A stretch of DNA of 64,000 nucleotides, taken from contig NZ_BMTO01000006.1 in the NCBI RefSeq assembly GCF_014649715.1, positions 265,578 to 329,577 of the forward strand. The letters are read 5' to 3'. Below are positions 1-7,277 of the stretch, piece after piece. The position numbers were made by a program, and so were the translations under genes. The first letter of the stretch is position 1, and each line of letters starts with the position of its first letter. This stretch comes from Streptomyces lateritius. Its GTDB lineage: Bacteria > Actinomycetota > Actinomycetes > Streptomycetales > Streptomycetaceae. Below the pieces are notes generated by a model. The model was given only the letters and a program-made list of their open reading frames with translations, searched no databases and was not told the origin of the DNA.

Positions 1-987
1 GGAGCCCGGGGCGAAGAGGTCCAGCGCGCTGCCGTAGTTGGAGAAGCTGGAGCGGGCGTCGGTGTTGGTCGTGGAGCCGACCGTGATCGCCTCGGCGACG
101 CGCGCCGGCGAGTAGTTGGAGGCGTTGGAGTTGTCGTTGCCGGCCGCGACGGCATACGTGACGCCCGAGGCGATCGAGTTGCGCACGGCCGTGTCGAGGG
201 CCGAGTCGATGCCACCGCCGAGGCTCATGTTGGCGACGGCCGGCTTCACGGCGTTCCGGGTCACCCAGTCGATGCCGGCGACGACCTGCGCGGTCGTGCC
301 GGAGCCCTGGTTGTTGAGCACGCGGACGCCGATGATCTTGGCCTTCTTGGCGACACCGTAGGCGTTGCCCGCGACGGTGCCGGCGACGTGGGTGCCGTGG
401 CCGTGGCCGTCCTGGGCGACGTTGTCGTTGTCGATGGCGTCGTAGCCGTTGGCGGCGCGGCCGCCGAAGTCGCTGTGGGAGATCCGCACACCGGTGTCGA
501 TGATGTACGCCGTCACGCCCTGGCCCGCGGTGTCCGGGTAGGTGTAGCTCTGGTTGAGCGGGAGGGCCTTCTGGTCGACCCGGTCCAGGCCCCAGGACGG
601 CGGGGAGGGCTGCGTACCGTTGATCGTGAAGACACGGTTCTGCACGACGGACTCGACGGCCGGGTCGGCGGCGAGCTTCTTCGCCTGCGCCTCGGAGAGT
701 TCGACGTTGAAGCCGTTGAGCGCCGAGGTGTACGTCTTCTTGATCTTCGCGCCGTGCTTGGACGCGACCGCCCGGCCCTTCGAGGTCTCCGCCGGGGCGG
801 ACTCCTTCAGGGTGACGATGTAGCTGCCCGCGATCGTCCCCGGGGCTCCGGCGTTCTGGATGACACCTTCCGGGGCGGCCTCGGCCGCGGTGGCCGGGAG
901 GGCGGAAACGGTGCCGAGAGCCAGGGCGGCGACGGCTATGGCGCTGGCGGCGTTGAGTCTGCGCCGCGAGTCACGCATCACTGACAT
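1..987 (-). CDS. S8 (subtilisin-like) secreted serine protease, 5' part
   Basis: Extracellular endopeptidase with an autoinhibitory propeptide. The reading frame begins with ATG at 987 and runs off the left edge, so only the first 329 codons are present. An Arg-rich signal peptide ends near an AxA site (LPATAAEA). An I9-type inhibitor prodomain follows (IVTLKE, later GFNVELSEAQAKKL and VVQN). The S8 domain shows the catalytic Asp (YIIDTGV) and catalytic His (HGHGTHVAG), and the oxyanion-region Asn in AAGNDNSNA. The Ser motif (GTSMA) should lie beyond position 1. The family assignment is secure. The gene is unlinked to the metabolite cluster that begins 5 kb downstream. Confidence 0.95.
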   Translation of the reverse strand, partial: MSVMRDSRRRLNAASAIAVAALALGTVSALPATAAEAAPEGVIQNAGAPGTIAGSYIVTLKESAPAETSKGRAVASKHGAKIKKTYTSALNGFNVELSEAQAKKLAADPAVESVVQNRVFTINGTQPSPPSWGLDRVDQKALPLNQSYTYPDTAGQGVTAYIIDTGVRISHSDFGGRAANGYDAIDNDNVAQDGHGHGTHVAGTVAGNAYGVAKKAKIIGVRVLNNQGSGTTAQVVAGIDWVTRNAVKPAVANMSLGGGIDSALDTAVRNSIASGVTYAVAAGNDNSNASNYSPARVAEAITVGSTTNTDARSSFSNYGSALDLFAPGS

Positions 988-1176
988 GTGAGGGATCCTC
1001 CTCATTGGTGGTGCGCTGCTGTGGGGGAAGGCAGGGACATGTCAAAAGGACGTGAGGTGTCCACGCCGTTTCGAATATCCGGCTGCCGAGCGAAAGATTG
1101 GCGGATCCATAGGAATCGCACAAGGGTCCTGAGCGCCCCGCAACACGCGCGCCACGCGCCTGCCATGCTGGCGCCC

Positions 1177-2355
1177 ATGACGCCCTACGTGTGCCCCCGC
1201 TGCGCCGTCAGCGCCCCCGCTGACGCCCTCACCTGGTGTTGTCCGCGGTGCCGTGGCCCCTGGGACCTGGATTTCACGAGTGCGCCGATGTCACTCACGT
1301 CCCTGGCATCACGTGTGAATTCATTGTGGCGTTACGAGGAGGCGCTGCCCCTGGCGACCGAAATCCCTCATGTGACGCTCGGCGAGGGCCGCACCCCGCT
1401 CGTCCCGCTCACCGGCTCGGCCGCCGGTTCGGGCACCGGCTCGGGCACCGGCTCGATTTGGGCCAAACTCGACTTCCTCATGCCGACGTTGTCCTTCAAG
1501 GACCGTGGCGCGGTCATGCTCGCGGAGCTCGCCCGCCGTCTCGCGCGGGCCGGCGGCGTGCGCCGCGTCCTCGCCGACAGCAGCGGCAACGCGGGGACGG
1601 CCATCGCCGCGTACTGCGCACGGGCAGGCCTCGACTGCGCCGTCTACGTACCGGAGGGCACCTCCGCCAAGAAGCTGGAACAGATCCGGGCCCACGGAGC
1701 CCTGCCGACGCTCGTCCCCGGCGACCGGGAGGCCACCGCGCGGGCGGCCCGAGCGGCCGCCGACGAGCCCGGCACCTTCTACGCCTCGCACGTGTACAAC
1801 CCGCACTTCCTGCACGGCACGAAGACGTACGTCTACGAGCTCTGGGAGGAGCTGGGCGGCCGGCTCCCCGACACGATCGTGGTCCCCGTCGGCAACGGCA
1901 CCCTGCTCCTGGGGGCCGCGCTGGCGGTGGACGAGCTCTACCGCCACGGCCTCACAGAGACCCGCCCGCCCCTGGTCGCCGTCCAGGCCGAGGCGGTGTC
2001 GCCACTGGCCGCGGCCTTCCACGCGGGCGCCGACGATCTCCTGGTGCCGGCGGCAGGCGCCCAGGCGGCCGCGCGCCACACCATCGCCGAGGGCATCGCG
2101 ATCCCGAACCCGCCCCGCGCCCGCCAGATCCTGCGGGCGGTCCGCGCGTCGGGCGGAACCTTCCTGACCGTGACGGAGGATCAGCTCCGGGCCGCCCAGC
2201 AGGATCTGGCCAGGCGCGGCCTGTTCGTCGAGTCGACCGGCGTGGCCTGCTGGGCGGCTGTACGCGCGGCGCCGCGGCCCGGCCTGACCGTCGTACCGCT
2301 GTGCGGGGCGGGAGCGAAGACCGGCCTCAGTCCGTCCAGTACGTATCGTGCTTGA
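1177..2355 (+). CDS. Threonine synthase-like PLP-dependent lyase
   Basis: Fold-type II PLP enzyme of the threonine synthase group, which converts O-phosphohomoserine to threonine. An N-terminal zinc-ribbon-like segment (CPRC and CPRC) precedes the PLP domain. The Schiff-base lysine sits in LSFKDRGA, with SSGNAGTA and a glycine-rich phosphate loop (VGNGTLLLG) following. I chose ATG 1177, at the start of the Cys motif. ATG 1165 in the same frame is possible, and the longer open frame back to 988 has no plausible start. The 392-residue length fits. The 3' end overlaps the convergent cupin gene by 29 bp. It could be a paralogue rather than the housekeeping enzyme. Confidence 0.8.
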   Translation: MTPYVCPRCAVSAPADALTWCCPRCRGPWDLDFTSAPMSLTSLASRVNSLWRYEEALPLATEIPHVTLGEGRTPLVPLTGSAAGSGTGSGTGSIWAKLDFLMPTLSFKDRGAVMLAELARRLARAGGVRRVLADSSGNAGTAIAAYCARAGLDCAVYVPEGTSAKKLEQIRAHGALPTLVPGDREATARAARAAADEPGTFYASHVYNPHFLHGTKTYVYELWEELGGRLPDTIVVPVGNGTLLLGAALAVDELYRHGLTETRPPLVAVQAEAVSPLAAAFHAGADDLLVPAAGAQAAARHTIAEGIAIPNPPRARQILRAVRASGGTFLTVTEDQLRAAQQDLARRGLFVESTGVACWAAVRAAPRPGLTVVPLCGAGAKTGLSPSSTYRA

Positions 2356-2809
2356 GGAAGAACGCGGTCCGCTCCTCGTCGGTCATCCGCGCGACCGTCC
2401 CGACCTTCTCGAAGTACTCCTCGCGGGGCGCGCCCGGTGCGAAGAGGATGAGGAAGGAGGCGGGGTCGTCGGAATCGTTGCGGAAGGCGTGCAGGCCACC
2501 GGTCGGCACGTAGAGGAAGTCGCCCTTCCGCGCGTCGACCCACCGCTCTCCGTCGTAGAGCCGGACGGTCCCGTCGAGGATGAAGAAGCTTTCGGAGATC
2601 GTCTTGTGGAAGTGGGTGGAGGGGCCGCCGGCCTTCGGGGTCATGTCGACCCGGTAGAGCCCGAACTCGCCGCCGGTCGAGGCGGTGGTGGCCAGATAGT
2701 GCGTCTGCGTCCCGTTGGCGACGGTGAGCTCGGCGGGGGCTCCGGCCGGTCGGAATGAGGCACTGATCTCGCCCTTCTCGCCGTGGTAGCGGTCTGCGGG
2801 GTAGGACAT
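2327..2809 (-). CDS. Cupin-domain protein
   Basis: Small single-domain cupin of 160 residues. Motif 1 metal ligands are visible in STHFHKTISESFFILDG (HxH...E) and motif 2 in YVPTGGLHAFRN, where the final metal His is kept. Such proteins act as small oxygenases or isomerases or bind small ligands; the substrate cannot be read from sequence. The start is ATG 2809, preceded by a GGAGATC ribosome site. An upstream in-frame extension to 2887 lacks a ribosome site. It is convergent with the threonine synthase-like gene and divergent from the SnoaL-like gene at 2917. Confidence 0.85.
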   Translation of the reverse strand: MSYPADRYHGEKGEISASFRPAGAPAELTVANGTQTHYLATTASTGGEFGLYRVDMTPKAGGPSTHFHKTISESFFILDGTVRLYDGERWVDARKGDFLYVPTGGLHAFRNDSDDPASFLILFAPGAPREEYFEKVGTVARMTDEERTAFFLKHDTYWTD

Positions 2810-2916
2810 GATGATCTCCGTTCGTCGCCGTCGACTCTCGGCCACGGCCCCATGGTGAGAAAATAGGGGAACCGGACAACAGCACATCGCCCGGATCCGA
2901 ACCCTGGAGGTGGATC

Positions 2917-3345
2917 ATGGGAGAGGCACGCACGCTCATGGATCGTCTGACCGAGGCGGTGACCACGAAACCGGACATGGAGGTCGTCGCCGGCCTCTTC
3001 GCCGAGAACGCGGAGGCGGTCACCCCGGACGGCGGTGAGCTGGAGGGTCGCGATGCCATCGTCGCGTACTGGCGGTCGATGACCGAAGCGATGACGGAGA
3101 CTTCGTTCACGACCCTGTACACCTTCGACACCGACGACACGGCCATCGACGAGGGCGTCTTCAGCGGCCGGAACACGGGCCCGATCGAGCTTCCGACCGG
3201 CGAGACCCTGCCCGCCACCGGCAAGGAGATCCGCATCCGGGGCGTCGACCTCGCCCAGGTCGCGGACGGCCGGATCGTGAGCTATCGGCTCTACTTCGAC
3301 CAGATGGAGTTCCTGGGCCAGCTGGGGCTGCTGCCCGAAGCGTAG
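2917..3345 (+). CDS. SnoaL-like / NTF2-fold protein
   Basis: Predicted 142-residue alpha+beta barrel protein of the SnoaL/NTF2 superfamily, which contains small cyclases, isomerases and ligand-binding proteins. Typical features are the N-terminal helix with MEVVAGLFAENAEAVTPDG, the GRDAIVAYWRSM segment and the C-terminal DGRIVSYRLYFDQMEFLGQLG strand pair. A good GGAGG site lies 7 bases before ATG 2917. It is divergent from the cupin and is followed by the ABM-like gene in the same direction with a 71-bp gap. No catalytic role can be assigned from sequence. Confidence 0.8.
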   Translation: MGEARTLMDRLTEAVTTKPDMEVVAGLFAENAEAVTPDGGELEGRDAIVAYWRSMTEAMTETSFTTLYTFDTDDTAIDEGVFSGRNTGPIELPTGETLPATGKEIRIRGVDLAQVADGRIVSYRLYFDQMEFLGQLGLLPEA

Positions 3346-3416
3346 ACGGCACGCACGGCGGCCCCGGAGACGACGCACGCGCGCGTGGGGGCCACCGGAC
3401 GAGAGGACGAGGCGCC

Positions 3417-4031
3417 ATGTACGTTCGCACGATCTACACCACAGGAGATCCGGCCAGACTCGACGGCGTGGCCGAGGCACTCAGCTCCGAAGGCCGTCGC
3501 CTGCTGTCGGAACAGCCCGGCTTCCGCGGCATGGGGATCTTCGTCGACCGCGACCTCGGCAAGCTCCTGGTGGGCTCGTGGTGGGAGGACGAGGAGTCCC
3601 GGGACGCGAGCTTCGAGCGCCTCAGTGAGCGGCGCAGCGAACTGCTCTCCCCCTTCGCCCGCACCGTCGCGGTCGACAACTGGGAGGCCCCGGTCGCCCG
3701 CCGTGCGGAATCCCCCGGCCCGGACGCCCGCTTCCGCTTCGTCCGCCTGGAGGTCGACCCCGCGGACGTGGACCTCCTGGTGGACACCTTCAAGAACACC
3801 GCCCTCCCCAAGATCGAGGGCATCCCCGGCCTGGCGGGCACCTCCCTCCTCGTCGACCGCGCGAGGGGCCGCGCCGCCGTGGGGGCCCTCTTCGACGACC
3901 AGGCCTCCCTCACGGCCTCCCGGGCCACACTCGCGGAGGTCCGCGGCGAGACGACCTCGAAGGCGCGCGTGGTGACGCGAAGCCTGGAGGAGTTCGAAGT
4001 GGTCCTCACGACGGTGGTACCGCACCCCTGA
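3417..4031 (+). CDS. Antibiotic-biosynthesis-monooxygenase-like (dimeric alpha/beta barrel) protein
   Basis: 204-residue protein with two tandem ferredoxin-like halves. Each half begins with a beta strand (MYVRTIYTT and FRFVRLEVD) and contains a helix-strand pair ending in a hydrophobic GS(W/L) strand (KLLVGSWWEDEES and AAVGALFDDQAS), the usual ABM-barrel pattern. Members are cofactor-free oxygenases, heme-degrading enzymes or structural relatives. No active-site residues are diagnostic here. It lies downstream of the SnoaL-like gene and overlaps the convergent gene 4006-4629 by 26 bp. Confidence 0.65.
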   Translation: MYVRTIYTTGDPARLDGVAEALSSEGRRLLSEQPGFRGMGIFVDRDLGKLLVGSWWEDEESRDASFERLSERRSELLSPFARTVAVDNWEAPVARRAESPGPDARFRFVRLEVDPADVDLLVDTFKNTALPKIEGIPGLAGTSLLVDRARGRAAVGALFDDQASLTASRATLAEVRGETTSKARVVTRSLEEFEVVLTTVVPHP

Positions 4032-4629
4032 CCTCGCGCGAAGTTCCGCCGACCTCCGGAGGGCGCACCTCCAGGATCGTCGCCGTCCCGCCGGCGACCG
4101 CGGTCTCGTACAGCGTGATCCGGTCGCCGGGGGCGAGGTGTCTCCACCGCGTCGGCGTCAGGGGCAGGAGGCGAACCGGAGCCCGGGCGCCGGGCGCGAG
4201 GCCGGGAGCGAACTCGACCCACACGCGGGCGATCGCCAGGTCGGATGCTCCGTCTTCCCGCCGGTTGCCGATGTCCCACATCGGCCGCAGCACGCCCGCG
4301 CCGGGGATCGGCGTCCGCCGGAACGTCTCCCCGGCCGGGCGGAGTACGAGTTCGGCCCGGATGAGCCCCAAGCGGGTCTCGGCCTCCCGCCACCAGCACC
4401 ACTCCCGGCTCCGTTCGAGCCCCGTCATCTCCGCCGCGCGCCCCAGCGCCTCCCAGAAGCCCGGCGGCGCCGTCCATTCGTCAGCCAGCTCCTCCAGCAG
4501 GTCGAGCGCCACTTCCCACTCGTCGTGCGCGAGGTAGTGCCAGACGTCGGACACCGTGATGTCGTTCTCGGTGGCCACGCCCTCGGGCACCAGCAGCGAG
4601 GCGGCCTCAAGCATCCCTACGACATCCAT
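4006..4629 (-). CDS. Conserved hypothetical protein
   Basis: 207-residue acidic soluble protein that I do not recognise. The N-terminal half is helical (HYLAHDEWEVALDLLEELADEW, WEALGRAAEMTGLERSREWCWWREAE) and resembles actinomycete immunity-like or SUKH-neighbour proteins. The C-terminal half is beta-rich and reads like an elongation-factor-Tu-type small barrel (RVWVEFAPGLAPGARAPVRL, HLAPGDRITLYE). ATG 4629 was chosen because the upstream extension to 4707 has no ribosome site. The 3' end overlaps the preceding convergent gene by 26 bp. No function is proposed. Confidence 0.65.
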   Translation of the reverse strand: MDVVGMLEAASLLVPEGVATENDITVSDVWHYLAHDEWEVALDLLEELADEWTAPPGFWEALGRAAEMTGLERSREWCWWREAETRLGLIRAELVLRPAGETFRRTPIPGAGVLRPMWDIGNRREDGASDLAIARVWVEFAPGLAPGARAPVRLLPLTPTRWRHLAPGDRITLYETAVAGGTATILEVRPPEVGGTSREVRGAVPPS

Positions 4630-4778
4630 GCGCCGAGTATGGATCAGCGGATGAACGCCTCCGGCGACATCGCGTGGCAGGAAAAGCGGAGGAGAAAACC
4701 CGCGCACGCGGCAACCATTCGCGGGTCGGCGGCCACTGACAGGGCGTAACCCCGTTCTTCTCCCTGTAAGGAAGCCCC

Positions 4779-6122
4779 GTGGCTGCTCGCTCCCATCGCC
4801 GGTCCCTCCGTTCCCGTCGTGCCGCCGTCGTCTGCGCGGCTGTCGTGGCCGCAGGCGTCAGCGCTGGTGTTGTCGTGATGAACGCCAACGCCGGGACCGT
4901 CGACCTGTACCACCAGACGCTCACCGCCAAGGACGGCTGGGCGTCCTCCGGTACGGGGACCACCGGTGGCACGAAGGCCGACGCCGCCCACACCTTCACC
5001 GTCTCCACCCGTGCGCAGCTCGTGAAGGCGCTGGGCTCGGTCTCCGACACCACGCCCCGCATCATCAAGATCAACGGCATGATCGACGCCAACACCGATG
5101 ACAGCGGAAAGAAGCTGACCTGCGCGGACTACGCCCTCGGTACCGGCTACTCACTGTCGGCCTACCTCAAGGCCTACGACCCGGCCACCTACGGCCGCTC
5201 CAAGCTGCCCTCCGGCACCCAGGAGACGGCACGCGCCGCCGCCCAGGCCAAGCAGGGCAAGAACATTGTCTTCAAGGTCCCCGCCAACACGACAATTGTG
5301 GGCGTCCCTGGCACGAACGCGGGCCTTGCCGGGGCCATGCTCCAGATTCAGAAAGTGGACAACGTCATCGTCCGCAACCTGACCTTCGCCGCCACTGAGG
5401 ACTGCTTCCCGCAGTGGGACCCGACCGACGGCGACGACGGCAACTGGAACTCCAACTACGACTCGGTGTCCCTGCGCGGCGCGACCCACGTGTGGGCGGA
5501 CCACAACACGTTCACCGACGCGCCGCACTTCGACAGCGCCAACCCGAAGTACTTCGGCCGCGAGTACCAGATCCACGACGGCGCCCTCGACATCACCAAG
5601 GGATCCGACCTGGTGACCGTCTCGCGCAACCAGTTCACCAACCACGACAAGACGATGCTGATCGGCAGCAGCGACACCGACAGCGTCGGCAGGCTGCGCG
5701 TCTCCATCCACCACAACGTGTGGAAGGGCATCATGCAGCGCGCCCCGCTGGCCCGCATCGGCCAGATCCACATCTACAACAACCACTACGACGTCACGCC
5801 CCTCAACGGGTACACGCCGCAGTACAGCATCAACTCCCGTGCCAAGGCTCAGGTCGTCGCGGAGAACAACTACTGGAAGCTGCCGTCCGGCGCGAAGGCC
5901 GCCAAGCTCCTCAGCGGTGACGGCACCGGCTCGGTCAAGGGCTCCGGCAACCTCGTCAACGGCACGGTGACCGACCTCGTCGCCGCCTACAACGCCGCCT
6001 CGTCCAAGGACCTGAAGACCACGGTCAACTGGACCCCGACCCTCACGGCGGGCCTGGAGGCCTCGGCGAGCAACCTGCCGACGTCGCTGGCGACGACGAC
6101 GGGGGCGGGCGTGCTCAAGTAG
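4779..6122 (+). CDS. Secreted pectate lyase (polysaccharide lyase family 1)
   Basis: Extracellular polygalacturonate lyase that cleaves by beta-elimination with Ca2+. GTG 4779 follows a GTAAGGAAG ribosome site. A twin-Arg/Lys-rich N-terminus and hydrophobic segment (AAVVCAAVVAAGVSAGVVV) ending at ANAG form the signal peptide. The parallel beta-helix carries the PL1 signatures: NTTIVGV, NVIVRNLTF, the calcium-site region DSVSLRGATHVWADHNTF, the DGALDITKGSDLVTVSRN block, HDKTMLIGSSD and RVSIHHNVW with the following RAPLAR catalytic Arg region. Its 447-residue length is typical. Two strong hairpins follow immediately, marking the transcriptional end. Confidence 0.93.
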   Translation: MAARSHRRSLRSRRAAVVCAAVVAAGVSAGVVVMNANAGTVDLYHQTLTAKDGWASSGTGTTGGTKADAAHTFTVSTRAQLVKALGSVSDTTPRIIKINGMIDANTDDSGKKLTCADYALGTGYSLSAYLKAYDPATYGRSKLPSGTQETARAAAQAKQGKNIVFKVPANTTIVGVPGTNAGLAGAMLQIQKVDNVIVRNLTFAATEDCFPQWDPTDGDDGNWNSNYDSVSLRGATHVWADHNTFTDAPHFDSANPKYFGREYQIHDGALDITKGSDLVTVSRNQFTNHDKTMLIGSSDTDSVGRLRVSIHHNVWKGIMQRAPLARIGQIHIYNNHYDVTPLNGYTPQYSINSRAKAQVVAENNYWKLPSGAKAAKLLSGDGTGSVKGSGNLVNGTVTDLVAAYNAASSKDLKTTVNWTPTLTAGLEASASNLPTSLATTTGAGVLK

Positions 6123-6134
6123 CACCCGAGACAC

Positions 6135-6170
6135 GCGAGGGCCGGGAGACCACGAGCCCCCGGCCCTCGC
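6135..6170 (+). terminator. Hairpin terminator after the pectate lyase gene
   Basis: A 12-bp perfect stem (6135-6146 with 6159-6170) lies 13 bp after the pectate lyase stop. Loop 6147-6158. There is no long T-run, as is usual for Streptomyces terminators. Confidence 0.8.
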
Positions 6171-6206
6171 GCACCCATGCCGCGCGGTCCGCCGCGCCAC
6201 GGACTT

Positions 6207-6237
6207 GAGGGGCCCGGGATGCGTTCCCGGGCCCCTC
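6207..6237. terminator. Second strong hairpin, 13-bp perfect stem
   Basis: Left arm 6207-6219 and right arm 6225-6237 are perfectly complementary around a five-base loop. It could terminate transcription from either side, separating the pectate lyase unit from the cluster genes that read toward it on the minus strand. I see no gene in 6238-6442. Confidence 0.8.
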
Positions 6238-6442
6238 ACGGCGTCTGCCGGGCAACAGCCCACAGGACGGTTCACGCAGGCCGCATGACTTTGTTATGGA
6301 GCCTACGAAGACAGGCGCGTACGGTGCCGGCGGTCATCGGTAGTGGCGAGCAAAAGTCCCTGGCGCGCCGCGTGTTCTCGACACACCGGTCACGTTGCTG
6401 CGACCGATCATCAGCGACGTGATGAACGTGGCGCCGTCCTTG

Positions 6443-6556
6443 TCAGATGCCCGTCAGCGACGAGAAGTCGTTGTGCCGAACAAGGTGGGCACCTGATTCG
6501 GGCAGGTCCTTCGTCGCGGCGAACGCGACGTCGCCGGCCGACTCCACGGTGATCAC
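6443..6556 (-). CDS. Possible 37-residue ORF directly behind lysW1
   Basis: GTG 6556 lies 2 bp after the lysW1 stop, so translational coupling is conceivable. The short product (VITVESAGDVAFAATKDL to NDFSSLTGI) vaguely resembles the C-terminal half of DUF397 proteins (VAxRDSKDP...LxF...FLAGI) but lacks the Trp/Ser-rich N-terminal half. It may be a truncated DUF397 remnant or a non-coding stretch. There is no separate ribosome site beyond the lysW1 3' end. Confidence 0.3.
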   Translation of the reverse strand: MITVESAGDVAFAATKDLPESGAHLVRHNDFSSLTGI

Positions 6557-6558
6557 CG

Positions 6559-6738
6559 TTACTCTCCCCAGTCCTCTTCGACCTCGGGCGCGAGCGCGAG
6601 CACCACGGGGCTCAGCGCCACGATCTCCAGCTCGATTCGACAGCCCGCGCACTCCAGAATCTCGTTGAGTCGCACCGAATCGCCGATCTGCACCGACTCC
6701 TCGCACTCCGGGCAGGCGTGCGCAATGGCCGTGGTCAT
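6559..6738 (-). CDS. lysW: LysW-type amino-group carrier protein, copy 1
   Basis: 59-residue acidic carrier to whose C-terminal Glu side chain a substrate amino group is ligated during AmCP-dependent biosynthesis. The zinc-ribbon cysteines are CPEC (9-12) and CAGC (30-33), and the protein ends with the diagnostic EDWGE. It is 80 percent identical (47/59) to the second carrier at 24875-25054. ATG 6738 has a GGAAGGAG ribosome site. The leader just upstream still encodes, in another frame, TDRKEHIS-stop, the last residues of the transketolase gene that precedes copy 2, so this gene looks like a duplicate moved from that operon. A conserved 100-bp element lies at 6931-7030. Streptomyces makes lysine through diaminopimelate, so a role in secondary metabolism is expected. 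Confidence 0.93.
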   Translation of the reverse strand: MTTAIAHACPECEESVQIGDSVRLNEILECAGCRIELEIVALSPVVLALAPEVEEDWGE

Positions 6739-6930
6739 GAGATGTGCTCCTTCCGATCGGTCAGCCTTGGTCTCCGCAGCAGCAGAGGCGGCCAGATCTT
6801 TGTAACGACCGGAGATATCCACCGGTTCGCATATCCCTTTTCTGACGGAGGACATCGGAATGCCCTTCAGGAGGGCATCGGAATTCCCTTCAAGCGACCC
6901 ACCTGGTTGACGCACCGTCTTGGGCCCAAA

Positions 6931-7030
6931 CCTAGTCCGGCCATTCAAGTCTTTCGTCCGCGTCGCAACTACCCTGAGCGTGCGGGTCAATGACCGGTTC
7001 ACGTGCCGGGTAATCACGCCGACTATTCCG
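6931..7030 (-). promoter_or_regulatory. Copy A of a 100-bp conserved upstream element
   Basis: Aligns without gaps to 11291-11390 (67 of 100 identical by my count) and 29882-29981. Read toward lysW1 it ends in a TAGGTT hexamer that can serve as a -10 box, preceded by a conserved GCGGACGA stretch in the -35 region. On the plus strand GTAATCA lies at 7010-7016, and a degenerate partner half-site (CAACTAC) lies at 6966-6972, 44 bp apart as in the other copies. It is probably the regulated promoter of lysW1, with a leader of about 190 nt. Confidence 0.6.
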
Positions 7031-7071
7031 GTCGGCCCGGTCACGGCCGGAGCACGAAGGCGCGCAGGGGC

Positions 7072-7245
7072 TCAGTCGTTGCCGTGGTTGTCGCGCGGCT
7101 CGCCAACGATCCCGGCCGGCACCTCGGCGGCCGGGGCGTGCTGCCGGACCGTCGCCGACGCCTGAGCGGCGTAGGAGGCGGTGGAGCAGCCCGGCAGCGC
7201 ACTGAGAACGAGGACCGAGGCGGCGGACAGAGCGATATGGCGCAT
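7072..7245 (-). CDS. 57-residue putative exported peptide, paralogue 1
   Basis: Short product with a basic start (MRHIA), a hydrophobic core (LSAASVLVLSAL) and a Cys at position 20 that could be a weak lipobox (LPGC), followed by an exported tail ending DNHGND. It is 82 percent identical (47/57) to the product of 39923-40096, and the DNA is similar through the AAGGAG ribosome site and then diverges. It follows the SARP gene by 32 bp in the same direction, so co-transcription is likely. Function unknown. Small lipoprotein or processed signalling peptide are both possible. Confidence 0.7.
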   Translation of the reverse strand: MRHIALSAASVLVLSALPGCSTASYAAQASATVRQHAPAAEVPAGIVGEPRDNHGND

Positions 7246-7277
7246 GGGCTGACTCCTTCGGAGAAGCCGATCAGGGC

